Assembly (NCBI GenBank): GCA_003550325.1 | Contig: QKWP01000041.1 | Coordinates: 168,651-232,650, forward strand | Source: Gigaspora rosea | Taxonomy: Eukaryota > Glomeromycota > Glomeromycetes > Diversisporales > Gigasporaceae | DNA length: 64,000 nt | Direction of reading: 5' to 3' | Shown here: piece after piece, positions 46,381-58,179 of the stretch | Numbering within the stretch: position 1 is the stretch's first letter | How the letters are laid out: the number at the start of each line of letters is the position of its first letter | The notes under the pieces: model-generated | Seen by the model: only the letters and a program-made list of their open reading frames with translations | Told to the model about the DNA's origin: nothing | Database searches by the model: none | Translations under genes and position numbers: made by a program

Positions 46381-47518
46381 AAAGGAAGAGTTGTATATAT
46401 TGTGAGCTTGAAATTCAAAATAGGAGAAAAATAGTGATTTTTTGCAAGTTCATCAGCTTTGTTGTTGTATATATCATTACTATGTGCTTGTACTTTATAG
46501 AATATAATATTTAGAGAGAGTAATGTAATAAGATTAAGAAGAGTGTACCAAATAGGCCAGTAGTTGTAAGAATATAGTTTGTTGTAGTTTTGTGTTTGTG
46601 AGGTTAGAGTATTGTATTTTGAAATAGTCAGTATATATATGTATGTTACTATTTCGAGGACATGTGCTAATTGCTAATAATATAGAAACTAATTCTGCTT
46701 TGAATGATGATAGCCAATTTTGAATTTGTACAGAAAAGGAATGAGAGATCTGGTTATCAAAAACCTGGATCCATGCGATTCCCATAGTGCATCTTGGATC
46801 AAAAATGTTAACAGCAGAGCCATCAGTATAGAAGGAAAAGTTTGAAAGTATAGCATTAGATTGTGCTATAGTTTGAAGTTTTGAAGTTGCAGAGGATTTA
46901 GAAAGATGTCTAAAATAGAGTTGCTATATATTGTAATTTGGGGAGAGATGGAATATTAATAAAATAACGAGAGGCAATAGAGTATAGTAGATCTAAGTAG
47001 TTAGCATTGAGTTGAAGTTTGTTTATAGATTGGGTATAGATTTTTCTACCAAGAAATTTAATAGATAATGTAGCTGATATATCTAGAGTGCAAGTGTTTT
47101 GGATTCTGTTTGAGTTTAGAGTACATCCCGAGCAGGGAGTACAGTGTACATTTGGTGTAGGATATAAGGATGTAAGGCTAAAATCAGCATGTATTTTCCA
47201 GTGTGTTATAGAGATTGTATTTGTAGAGTGATTAAAATGGCGAGCTTTTCCAATTATAATCTCTTGATCTAAGTAGGTTATTAGCCATAGTTTAGATTTG
47301 GGGTTGAAGTGACCAGTTTGAAATGAGAGTGAATTAGTATTAGAGAGATGGAGAGAGGTATTAATTTGGCGAATGGAAGTATTAGATAGGATTTTATTTT
47401 CAAGTGTACAAAACCAGGTTGGTTTTTTTCCTAATATAAGATTAAGAATTCTAGGAGAGATATGTGACCAAGCTAAAAGTGTTGTATTATCGTAGGAAGT
47501 AAGTTGTTCTAAGAACAT
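46381..47518 (-). pseudogene. LINE 2 ORF2: connection with Cys motif and RNase H
   Basis: The open frame 47518-46910 aligns with LINE 1 (G-K-A-R-H; C-S-G-C, ten residues, C; K-F-L-G-R; L-N-A-N-Y-L-D-L). RNase H follows: F-Y-T-D-G-S (about 46820-46840), G-I-A-W-I, S-S-F-K-A-E-L-V (about 46695-46715), I-Y-T-D-Y, then a shift. The last Asp lies in a N-K-A-D-E-L-type motif near 46445-46465. Frameshifts separate the pieces. Confidence 0.82.
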
Positions 47519-49163
47519 AATATATTTAGAATGTAGTTAACGTTTAAAGATTATATATTGGGGGTGTTTGTGCAGTAAGGATTCAAGTAGGGTGTAGGGT
47601 AAGTTGATAGTAAAGGGATATAGGATTTCAGAGTGTGCTACAATAGAAAATTCAAGATGTTAAGTAATAAAATTATTTTGAAAGTAGTAAAATATTTGTT
47701 AGAACCATCAATAAGAGGATTAGGATGTTGTAGTATATTAGTAGTAGACCATAAATTGTTTTGTAGCTGCTGTAGTCGAATATGTGTACTATTGCCAAAA
47801 AGGTATGGATCATTAAGCTGAAGCAAAAAAGCAGATAGGTGGTATTGCAATTGTATATCCCAGATGTTTTTGAGTCCATAGATATTGTGGTTTAGCATAG
47901 TACTATTGGGTGTATTTCTTGATAGTTTTGATTTATGCTTAGCAACAGTAAGATATTGGGAGAGGATTTTATTGCATGTTGAATAGGTAAGAACAGTATT
48001 GTGTATACAATATTCAAGGACGATATTCGAGGATAGGTATAATGACATTGTTGATAATATAGCATGCTTGTTTATCTGTAACTTGTTTGGTATCAAGTGT
48101 GTTGATAAGTTCAGTAGCTTCCTGAGTAATTAATTTGGATAGTGTTGTAGATTTTAGTGAGGTAGAGAACCAACACCCAAGAAACTTAAAAGGTGTTTTG
48201 GGAGTTTGGCATTGAATATTTTGGTGCATGAAGGAAATAAAAGGTGTATGTATAGAATTGGATACAAGTATAGATTTTTGTGGGTTAACTTTAATATTAG
48301 CCATTTGGTAAAATGAAGAGGCTGTATGCAGAATTTGCTCTAAATGCAATTGAGATTCTGCAATCTATAGAGTATCATCCATATATGCAAGAACTGGTGT
48401 TGATACTTGTCTAGAATCAAAAGTTGGTGGAGAAATATAGTGTGGCCAAGATATGGAAGACTGATAACCAGTATAAGTATGGGAGATTTTGGTGATAAGA
48501 GGGTCATAGTAAATATGCCAAAATAGAGGTGTAATAGTTTCACCTTGATCAATCCTATCTTGAACTTCATAAGAAGGCGTAAGTCCAAGATTGGTTATTA
48601 CTCTATTAGTTCTTGATGTTAGGAGATTGGTAAGGATTGTAGTAAGTTGCAATGGCATATTAAGTCTTTGGAGGGATAGAGCAAATAGGTCTATATTAAC
48701 AGTATCATATGCTTTACTCATGTTCTGAGATAAAAGCCAGATTTCCTTTTGGTTGCAATTTGCATTTTCAATAAAGTTGTTAAATATGTGGATAGGAATA
48801 TTAGTACTATTGCCAGGGAGTACAATATAGTTGTGTGGATTAAGAATATTGTAAGAGGAAAATATAGAGTTTAAATGGTTAGTAAGAATTTTTGTGTATA
48901 GTTTTTTGATATGTTCAATTAGGCTAATTGGTCTAGTATTATGTAGGTGTCTATCAAAAGTTGGTTTTTTAGAAATAGGAAAAATGCGACCATCTTTCCA
49001 TTGCTTGGAAATTGAGCCTGATATTAAACATCAGTTTAGTAGTGCTGTGATAGCAGATATAGTTTGTGAACCAACATGATTTAGCATTTCATAGATAATT
49101 TCTGAAGGGCCACATGCTTTCTTGTTGGAAAAGTTGTTGATAGTACTGAAAACTTCTTCAGTA
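47519..49163 (-). pseudogene. LINE 2 ORF2: reverse transcriptase, 3' part
   Basis: Starts just after the nested insertion with Y-T-E-E-V-F and K-K-A-C-G-P-S (49070-49160), then R-P-I-S-L-I-E-H-I, N-M-S-K-A-Y-D-T-V (motif A near 48705-48730), Q-G-E-T-I-T-P (Gln intact, near 48540), Y-M-D-D-T (48367-48380) and F-K-F-L-G-C-W-F (about 48175-48200). Motif A has Asn where Asp usually precedes Met-Ser-Lys. Thumb and connecting regions follow in shifting frames. Confidence 0.85.
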
Positions 49164-49320
49164 TATGGGGCCCCACAGCAAATGGTGGTGATACTCAAAA
49201 AAATTTTTTTTTGTAAAAACTTTATTTTTGCAAAAATTAGACTATTTAGAACATAATATTAAAAAACTACAGAAAAAAATTTTTTAGTCTATCACCACCT
49301 TTTGCTGTGGAGCCCCCATA
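49164..49320. mobile_element. 153-bp MITE with TGGGG ends
   Basis: TGGGGCCCCACAGCAAATGG at the left and, complemented, TGGGGGCTCCACAGCAAAAG at the right, flanked by TA (49164-49165, 49319-49320). The interior is poly(A)/poly(T) and non-coding. Confidence 0.8.
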
Positions 49321-49789
49321 TATAGCAGTCAAAACCAATATATCGGGTACCTATCGGGTACCATATTACTATGATTGAAAAATATATAAAATACTATATA
49401 TTGGTGACCTATCATACATATATCGTATAGTTTGGATATATCGGGTACCCGATGTGTGTATATAATATAAATAATTTTTAAATCTACATATATTATAATT
49501 CTTAATCATTGTTTACAATGCATATATTCTATATATTCAAAAAAATTTATTCTTTACGATATAAAAAATTAATTTTTACTAAAAATTTTTTTTAATTTGA
49601 AATATATCGGGTACCCGATAAATACAGTATTAACTTGCGATAGATAACGAATTGCATCTATAGTGCATATATGCAATGGTGGGAAAAAAGTAAATTTCTG
49701 GTTATTCTTATAGTAAGGCCAGAATTTTTATTCCTACCATATTGCATATATGTGCAAGAAACAATAAATAAATAAATACATAAAGCAAA

Positions 49790-50720
49790 CACATTTTTTT
49801 TATTCACTTTTTTTTAACGATTTTTTTTATTTAAATTATTTTTTAAATTATCTTATTTTTTTTTTAATAATGCTTTATATAAATACTGTATCTTTAAATA
49901 ACTTAATATGTCTGTATCATACAGCTACTATATGCAACAATATATTATTATTATTATTATTTTACCGATTTTTTTTGATTTTTTTATTAAATTTTTTATT
50001 TTTTTTTTATCGGTTCTTTTTTATTTTTTTTTACCGATTTTTTTTTTATTGTTTATTTTTTTATTAAATGTTTTATTTTTTTTTTATTGGTTCTTTTTTT
50101 ATTTTTTTTACTGATTTTTTATTTTTTTTATTGTTTTTTTTATTATTTTTACCAATTTTTTTTTTATTGTTTATTTTTTTTCATTTTTTTATTTTAATTT
50201 TTTTTTCAGTTTTTTTTTTAATTTTAATTTTTTTTTTATTTTAATTTTTTTTTATTTTAATTTTTTTTTACTGTATTTTAAAATTTTTTTATTTAATTAT
50301 CAATTGTTTTGCTTTTTTTATTTTTTTTTAATTTTTTTCAAAATTTTTTTTTTAATTAATTTTTTTATTTTTATTTTTGTTATTTTATTTATATTTATTT
50401 TTTTATTAATTTTCTTTTTTTTCTAAATTTTTTTTCTGTTTTTGTTTTTTTTATGTTTATTGCAGCTTTTAATTATTATTTTTTTTATTAATTTTTATTT
50501 TTTTAAATAATATTTTTTTTATTATTAATTATTATTATTTTTATTTTTCGGTTCTATGATAGATTTAGATTAGATCATCATCACATGATCTTTTTTTTAT
50601 TTATATATTTATATTTTTTTCCACCTTTTTTTTTATTTATAATTTTTTTCCGTCCTGATTCTTTTGATTATTTTTTTAATAATTTTTTTTAATAACCTTT
50701 TAAACTTTACGTTTTTTTAT
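49790..50720. repeat. T-rich low-complexity tract
   Basis: Almost a kilobase of TTTTTATTTTTTT-type sequence with CGATTTTTTTT and CGGTTCTTTTTT interruptions, central in the nested insertion. The Phe-rich frames here are artefacts. Confidence 0.85.
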
Positions 50721-51581
50721 TTTTATTAATAATTTAATTTATTTTAAATATTTTTTTTATTTAATATTTAAATTTATTTTTAATGTTTTTCGTATTATAT
50801 TTTATTTAAATTTTCATACCATTACACAGATCAGAATAGATAAGTATCCTTTTTTTCTTTTTTTTTGTTATTCTATCGTATTTTAATTTTTTTAGTACAG
50901 TACTAACTGCTAATATTTTTTTTAGAAAATTACTGTTGTCCATTTTGGAGCAACCTTTCTTCATTATTGGTGCCGTTACAACTTCTTTTGTCGCCATTGG
51001 TGTTGTCCATTTCGGTGCGTGTTTTTTAGTTGTTGGTGTCCTTAATCGCTTTTTAGTTCGAATACTAACTCACGTTTTTCTTTTTTAGGTTCTTCGGGTA
51101 ATGGCTTTGAATTTCGTCATTGGAGTCGTTAGTCGAAGCTTCGTCGTTGGTGTCATGTTGAACATTTCGGTGTATTATTCGTCACTGGTGCCATGTTTTT
51201 TCTTATCATATTTTTGTTAATGCGCTCTAGTTCTAAATACTATTCTTTAGTTTTTATATTTTTTAGGTTCTTCGCGTGATTTCGTGATTGTCTCAGGTGT
51301 CTTGTTGCTTCATTTTTTTGGGCGTTCTTGTATAACTACATATTGGGTACATGATGTATTACAGCATTTATATATGTGATATACATATGGCATATATACA
51401 GCATGTATACTATATGTGTACTATATGTGTCCGATATGTGTCTGATATCCTACATGAGTCGGGTACATATCGGGTATGTGTATAAATATATCTTATACAT
51501 ATCGGTTACATATCATATATATATAGTATATATATTGGGTACTCGATATTATACCGATGTGCATCGTTTTGACCTGTGTAG

Positions 51582-53837
51582 GTTCCAGGACTAGATTGTA
51601 CCATTCTGGTATAATATTGTATTTGGGGTTATATTTTGTTTGCCAATGAGTAGAAAAAATTTGTTAGTTATAAGCGTTATTTGCAGTCCATTGAGAAAAG
51701 TATGATCGAATATGATTTTTGACTTCAAGAGGATTAGTAAGGATATCTGTTTGAGTTTTTATATTATCAAAAGAACTGGGTCAGTATGGCAATTAAGAAT
51801 ACTATTAATCATTTTGGTTGGATGAGTAAGCAATCTTTCACATCTAGTATTAATAGCTGTTTGAATATGCTGCTTAAGATGATGAGCATTTTCAAGATTT
51901 CTGGCATTGTATAGGGTTTTCCAGTATGTTTTGGTTTGGGTTAGCCAGATAGATAGATCAGTTTGGTTATCAGATATGGAAGGAATAGAGAATTGGTGTT
52001 TGGAGTTCATGTTCTGAATATGAGTAGATATTGTAGAAGGAATAGTTTGTCAAGTATTATTGCATATTTGGTCTGTTGCATAATATTTCCAATAGTTTTA
52101 AGATCTTTGTACAGTTCAGAGGCTTTAGGTGTAAAGGTATGATGAAAATTTCAAACTGTAAATTTTTTGTTAGGAATAATTTTAAGAGCAGCTGTAATAA
52201 TACTAGTTTGAAGTTTCTGCCAGGTATATTCTAAAGATTCTGTTGAATTAGAGTATAGAGGAGTATTGTGATAACTAATATTGTTTTGACATTGGGATAA
52301 AAACTCCTCCTATTTCTTTTGGTCTATTAATTCATATTGAAAGACTCTATGCTTACAACATATTTTGTAATAGAGTTTTGAAGATAGCGCAAATAGAAAA
52401 CTCCATTTGGAAATGGAGGATTAAATGATCACTATGGGTACTAGCTAGTGGTAAAAGAAAAGAAAAGTCTATAAGGTATAGAATTATAGAATTATGTGCC
52501 CATATATAGTTGATATGGCTACTTCGATTATTGTATTGCCAGGTATGTTTGGTATTATTAGTATGATCAGCCAAATCAAACATGCAGTTGCTATGGAGAT
52601 AGGAAAGAAGTTTGGTTTTGCAGTAGAGGCATTAGTAAGAAGAAGAGAAGTGTTAAAATTGCCAAGAATTATAGAGTATAAGTTTAAAGAGAGTACTTGC
52701 TGTATCCATAAGATGATAGCTTCTTGTAATTGGTTACGTATATTTTGGTTAGTGGAGAAAGGTAAATAGATATAACTCAAAATTTGAAATCATGTTTGAA
52801 AAATAGATCAATTGCAATTGCACCTCCAGGATGTGTAAGTATATTATAGATATGAGGTTTTAAAAGATTATTAATCATGATACTAGTGCCCTCTCTGAGT
52901 TGTTGAGGCAGGACCAAAAGTATGAGAAATGTTTATTGTTAAAAAACTTTTTTTGTTTGGAGTTAGAAAGTTTTGTTTGCAAATTTGAATGTTATTAGAC
53001 AGACAGAATTCTTCCCAAAGTTTCCTTTTAAGAGGAGTATTATAACCTTGAACATTGTGAGTAGCAATAATAAGGTCAAGAGCTGAATGTGATATATTTG
53101 GTTGGAGTAGAAATTTGTTATTGGGTAATTTAAGTTCAACATTAGAGTAATGTAGTAAATCTTCAAAGAGTGGAATATAATGTGGTCTGGTATAAGATTT
53201 TCATATGGGAGGTATATGTGTGCTTCTGTGAAAATATAGTCAAATCGGGAATTTGGTTTGATAAAAATTTTTATATATTGGTTTGAATAAAACATAGGAT
53301 AATTTTCGTGTATATAATACAAGAAAAACCCCATAGTTTGTGGAGAAGGGAGTGTTCGTAGTCTATGGTAGTAAAGAAATTTGTTATAACATGCTTTTGG
53401 ATGTATATTTCAAGAAGGTTAGGATTGGGATTGAAGAAGTTTCTTTCACTTATAGAGTTTGTAGGTTGTTTAATTTCTTCATCACTGAAGTCTTTTTCAA
53501 GTAAGGATTTGTCATAAATTTCTGATATTGGGTAGTTGTTAGAAATGGAAGTAGTTAGTGATAGAGAGGTATTGAAGAAGAGTTGTACTTCAGAGGGAGA
53601 TGAAGATATAGTATCTGAAGTACTGTGATTGTCTTCTGTAAAAGCACTCGCCATATACTCAGTTCTTACAGTTGTGCAAGAAGCTAAAGTCTGCTCTGTA
53701 CATTGAGTCTGGCTGTCATTAATTAGTTCTTCCACGTAAATAGGCTTTCCTACCTGCCTACTTACATCATTCTCCTCTATAAATGGCTTACTTAATGTAG
53801 AGTACATTATTGTTATAGAGGTGGTAGCTGCATCCAT
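51582..53837 (-). pseudogene. LINE 2 ORF2: N terminus, linker and APE-like endonuclease
   Basis: Likely start Met at 53837, then a Ser/Thr/acidic leader, C-Y-N-K-F-L-Y-Y-H-R-L, M-G-F-F-L-Y-Y-I-H and E-A-H-I-Y-L-P (53200-53400), shared with LINE 1. The endonuclease follows in shifting frames: V-Y-I-Y-L-P-F-type strand, I-I-L-G-N-F-N (Asp of G-D-F-N replaced by Asn, about 52645-52660), H-T-W, H-I-N-Y-I-W (about 52510) and T-H-S-D-H-L-I (catalytic His kept, about 52420-52440). The pre-RT part 52010-51582 includes I-R-S-Y-F-S-Q-W-T and stops at the nested insertion. Confidence 0.78.
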
Positions 53838-53853
53838 GTTTTTACAGAAGAAG

Positions 53854-54786
53854 TTAATGAAAAGAAGAATTGGTTTGGTTGTCAGAAGTATTATTGTTTA
53901 TAGTATTAGAAGTGAAAAAAAGTGTATCATCATTTGCTACAGGGGTTGTAATTTTGAAATGATTGATAATAAATTCTTCTGCCTGAGAAAAGTATTTTTT
54001 ATTGTATTTTTCTTGAATTTGTTTAATAGAAAATTTGGGTTGAAGTCTAATATCATAAAAAGTAATTACTCTTGCAAGTATATGTGAATTGCTATCAGGA
54101 GTTATAAGAAATTCTAATGCCTATTTTAGATCCATATCTTGAATTTTGTCATTTGTTGTAGCAGCATAAAGATAGTTTTTAAAATAACAGTAGAAGTAGT
54201 AGGTGTATCGTTCAATAGTTTCTGATACATTATTTTCTTTTGCAAATTTTTTTGTTATTTTTGTAGCAAGTTCTTTGAGTTTAGTAATAGGTGTAGGTTT
54301 GGTAAAGATTGCAGCAACTGGCTGGTTTTGAGAAAAGATTTCAAGTTCAAGCTCTGGAAGAATCCAAATTTTTTCAGTTGGATTTTCTGGTGCTGGATAT
54401 GTATTAAAAGATTCTTTGAAGTAATGTAATGAGAGGGATATAATATTATGGTCTTCTTTAGTTGCAATTATAGTGCATTTATCTTGGTTACAGGTATGTA
54501 AGTGAAAGAGTGCAAGTTTACGTGATTCTTCAGAATGTTTAAGTGAGTTAATAGATAAAGGATTATATGAGATAGGTAGTAACTTTTTGCATTCTTCAAG
54601 TAATTTAAGGTATATTTGATATTTGATATAATTTTGAGTTTTTTGTTTGTCTATGTTATTAAATTGTAGTTTATATTTTTCAAAAAATGGTTCAAACTAT
54701 TTGTTGAATATTCTGTTAAAGGGTTTGAGAGAGGGAATTTCAAAAGTAGTTTGAAAGTCAATAGTTGGTATATTTAGAGTAGTATG
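53854..54786 (-). pseudogene. LINE 2 ORF1 (function unknown), 5' end missing
   Basis: One frame runs from the LINE 3 border to TAA at 53854-53856, about 310 residues, interrupted by TAG at 54697-54699 and 54121-54123. Both would be Gln if CAG. The protein is Lys/Glu/Tyr-rich, with E-K-I-W-I-L-P-E-L-E-L-E and repeated aromatic/basic helices in the second half. I see no CCHC knuckle or RRM, so it is not a typical ORF1p. Its stop lies 16 bases before the ORF2 Met, which is compatible with coupled translation. LINE 1 lacks this part. Confidence 0.6.
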
Positions 54787-54999
54787 AATATTTTTTTTCT
54801 TTTTTTTTATTTATTTATTTATTTATTAATGTCAAGTACAGAAATAGGATAGTAAGTTACAATTATATCAGGATGATATATAAAAAAATACTATAATTAA
54901 AATTTCTAACTAATTATCTAGTAATCTATGCAATAGAGCAAGCCTATCACTTGCAGTCAGGCCTAACTATTAGACCGCTACAGAAAAAAGATGTGACAT

Positions 55000-55558
55000 T
55001 TCACCTCATACTTTTCTATTTTAAACTAAAAGATTAAAGTTTTAGTTTAAGAAGTCTAGAGGAAACCAAAAATAGTAAAAGATTTAGATATTAATGAAAA
55101 ATAGATAAGATATTGTAATTTTGTGAGTACCATTTAAGTATATATAGATCTAATTCATAGTTTGATTGAGATAGTAGTTGGATAGTATTAATAGTACTTT
55201 GAGAAAAGTATATTTTTTTGTTTCTAGTTTTGTAGTTAATTTTCTGTGCAGATTCCCAATTATGTTGAATTATATTTCTTGGTGTCCATATCTCTTTTAT
55301 GAACCAATCTAATAGATTGTTAGATAGTTTGATGAAAAAATTTGTTGTGTGTTTGGTAAGAAGTTGTTTTAGAGACTGAAGAATATTTTGAGGTATTGTG
55401 CCAAGAATAAGTAGTAGAATACAAAAAGAGAGTTAGAAAGGAGGTTTAATAAGATTTTTGATTAATATATTAACAAAAATGTTTTCGATTTGAAGTTCTT
55501 GTCTAGTTTGAGTAATTATTTTGCAAAAGAAGTTTATAAGTGGAGTTTTAAATGAAGG
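55000..55558 (-). pseudogene. LINE 3 ORF2: C terminus after the LTR insertion
   Basis: Begins at the LTR border with C-P-S-F-K-T-P-L-I-N and continues open through I-I-T-Q-T-R-Q-E-L, N-L-L-D-W-F-I-K-E-I-W (about 55290) to about 55100. With the LTR and one GCAG removed, the frame joins the upstream knuckle half at 56391. The C-terminal function is unknown. Confidence 0.75.
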
Positions 55559-56390
55559 GCAGTGTCAATCTAGATTTCTACCTCTTTAGAGAAATGCTAG
55601 AGACAGAGCAACTAATGCAGGGAGGCACTTTATGCAATTCACACTAATTACTGTGGTATGCAAGAGTCGGAAGGGATACTATTATTTGGGCAGTATTTTG
55701 TAAAGAGGCTTGGGGGATTTGCAATTATGAAAGAGGCCACAATTAATAGTATATGAGGATACTAAGAATTGTATCAATTGTATTTCAGTGAAGACACACT
55801 ACTTCATTTATTCTTTATTCAATAAACAAAACCAGAGATTCTTCACTCTGCTTTTTAGCAAAGGAAAAACCTTGAGTATTTATACATGTTTGTCCAATAT
55901 AAATAAATACAATAATAAATAGAGAAATCTATATAATTGATAGATTTGATATATGCTAATGCTAAATATAATGGTTATAATAAATATAATAAAGATAATA
56001 AATATGTTACATATATCCTAAATATCAGCTATATTAGATGTATTAATTATATTTGTCAAAACTGTTATGTCCAAAATGTCTAATATGTCTAAAATGTCAG
56101 ACATCTCTGTGATTAACTGAAATACTCGAAATGTCCGATATTTCAGTGTCACGGGTGGCGCAGTATTGATCGACCAATAAGATTTGGGCGCAGTAGGACG
56201 TTTTGTAAAGACCAATCATTCAGTTATGACTAGAATGAGCTGGAACGGTCCAATCGAGATGATTTTAGTACCATTCGAAAGCTCTCATCGAAACGGTCAC
56301 GATGGTGGTAGATTCATTAAAATTGGATCACGGGGCCAAGAGTTATCGTCGTTATACGTTTCATACGTTTTTTTACAGGTCTAACAGCAG
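55559..56390 (-). mobile_element. 824-bp solo LTR with 4-bp duplication inside LINE 3
   Basis: Bounds are 55563-56386: plus strand TGTCAATC..GTCTAACA, so TGT..ACA ends. GCAG flanks at 55559-55562 and 56387-56390. On the minus strand there is a GC-richer first part, a TATAAATA box near 55880, and TTGAATAAAGAATAAATG (poly(A) signal) near 55810-55830, the order U3, R, U5. Removing the LTR restores a continuous LINE 3 frame through the knuckle (H-L-F-N-C-P-S-F). No internal retrovirus-like coding remains, as expected after LTR-LTR recombination. Confidence 0.85.
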
Positions 56391-57500
56391 TTAAATAAAT
56401 GTAATATGTTTTCTGTTTGTTTATAGCTTCCACAGTTTGTTGTAAGGTATAAGTAAGGGTATCGAAGGTTTAGATTTTGCATAGTTGGTAAATTGTTGAG
56501 CAGAATTTTGAGATAGGTTGTATATAAATAAAAGTTATAGTTGTAAGAGTTGATTATGTTGAAAAATAACTGAATATTAAATAAAGGTAGATTTTGAAGG
56601 GATTTAAGTTGAAGAAGGTTATTAATATTTTGAATAAGAAGAATATTTTTAATAAATTTGCGAAGTTTGAATGTGATAGTAAGTTCTTTTCAGGAAAAGA
56701 AGGATGGAGGAAGAAGGTAGTTTGAATTTATTTCAATAAGCTTTTTATTAGTGCCCCTTTTAGCAAGATGGTCAGCATTTATGTGTAGTGCATTATTTGA
56801 GTGAGCTTTAATTTTGTGTAAAGTTATTAAAATATTTCGGTGATTAAGAAGATAATTTATATTGTATATAATATCCCAATTTGGAAGTTTAATTAAAGTG
56901 TTTTGAGAGTATGGATTATTTATATGAATATTGATTGATGTATTATTTGGTATTATAAGCAGAAGATAGAAATAGATTCAGTTTCTGCACGTGTTGAATT
57001 TGGTGCATTTGGTATTGCTGCACAGAATTTAATTCTAATTTGGTTATCTAAAATCCAACCTATACCAGTTCAGATATTTGGTGTTTGAGAATGAACTATT
57101 GAAGCATCTGAGTAGAAATGTAGATTATCTAAGGGTATTGTTTTAATAAGATTATAAAGATGAATTAATTCTTCTTAATAAGAGAGAGTTTTAACTATAT
57201 TTTTAATTTGTTCAATATTTTGATCTAGAATATTGATTGAGAGATTTGTTGGAGGTGAGGGTATGTATAGTTGAGAGTATATTTAGCAAAGAGCTTGGAT
57301 TTCTTGGTGGTTAATAAATAATTTGAATGATATAGTTTGGTCTATTTTTTGTTTTTGTGATTTGCATATGAGGTAAATTAAATTTTTTGGTAGTAGTATT
57401 TGTATTTGAAATGATGGAGTTAAGAGTATGGTACCAGGAGTATCAAAGTTTAAAGAATAATTTTCAATTTTAAAAGAATTTTCCATAATTGAAATTATCT
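56391..57500 (-). pseudogene. LINE 3 ORF2: RNase H and first half of the zinc knuckle
   Basis: RNase H is seen as H-F-Y-S-D-A-S (first Asp, about 57100-57125), G-I-G-W-I-L-D, and T-R-A-E-T-E-S (Glu, about 56975-57000), interrupted by a TGA near 57080. Further on is D-H-L-A-type coding (about 56765). The knuckle is C-G-S-Y-K-Q-T-E-N-I-L-H-L-F-N-C, in which the second Cys has become Tyr (TGT to TAT). A reliable single frame is not kept throughout. Confidence 0.72.
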
Positions 57501-58179
57501 TTCCAAGAATTGGTTAGGGTAAATAACCCAGCTATTCTTTTTTGATTTTGAAGTTGGAGGTAAGATAAGATCTATTGTGTTTAAAAAAGGGTTTATAGGA
57601 TCTAATTTAATTTGCAGCCAAGTTTGAATTATAGATTTGATATTAATTTTGTTTGAAAGTTGTTTGAACCAGAAAGGAGTATGACCACGAGTAGCAGTTA
57701 GAAGTTGTTCTAAAAAAAGAATTTTGTTGTTTTGAAGGCTTTTAATTGTAGAAGAGTTGTATTTAGAATTAAGAAAGTTATAAATAGAGTTTAGAGTTTG
57801 ATTTGGAAAAAAGTTTTGATTAATATTTAAATTGTTAATATTGATATTGTATTTTAGGAGTTGAAAGAGATAGAAAATACAAGTAAAGTTGGTAAAGCGT
57901 TTGTGTTTAGTTTGGTAAGTGAGAGAGTATTGCTATGTTTTAGAGAGCTATTCTTTAATTCTATATTCAAAAATTTGTTTTAGGAGAGGTAAAGAGTTTA
58001 TATTTTTTTCAGTTATATTGCTTCCTGTATAGATACAGAGTTTGTGAAGTGTAAGAATATTGAGAAGCAAAGGGTTTGTTAGAATATTATTGCTTGTATT
58101 TAGAGATAGTTTAAGAGATCTTTTTATTTGTTTAGTTAAGAGAGTTGAAAGCTTGTTGATTTGTTGATTTGTTAAAGAT

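Larger units (their letters stand above)
49164..51581. mobile_element. Nested insertion block in LINE 2 (hAT-like element plus MITE)
   Basis: LINE 2 coding stops at I-I-P-E-W-Y-N-L-V-L-E-P (51590-51625) and resumes at Y-T-E-E-V (49163), where LINE 1 is continuous. The inner block 49326-51576 has ends CAGTCAAAACC and, complemented, CAGGTCAAAACG, and inverted GGGTACCCGAT-rich parts near both ends. A separate 153-bp MITE (49166-49318) sits at its left side. The duplication flanking the larger element is not clean (TATAG / TGTAG). No transposase was found. Confidence 0.7.
45262..54787 (-). mobile_element. LINE 2: minus-strand non-LTR retrotransposon with ORF1 and ORF2
   Basis: The 3' end is at 45262-45273 (T12 on the plus strand). 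The complement of the sequence just before it, AATAAAGATAAAGGC..CTCACCTTAACA, matches the LINE 1 tail. The coding order on the minus strand is ORF1 (54786-53854), a 16-base gap, then ORF2 (53837-45455) with linker, endonuclease, RT, Cys motif, RNase H and knuckle. A 2.4-kb block (49164-51581) interrupts the RT start. At 54787 it abuts the tail of LINE 3, so its own 5' end was replaced or displaced. It is a sister of LINE 1, longer at the 5' side, with several stops and shifts. Confidence 0.9.

Noticed and set aside
52494..52769. Plus-strand frame opposite the LINE 2 endonuclease
   Set aside because: Antisense shadow of the endonuclease motifs on the minus strand.
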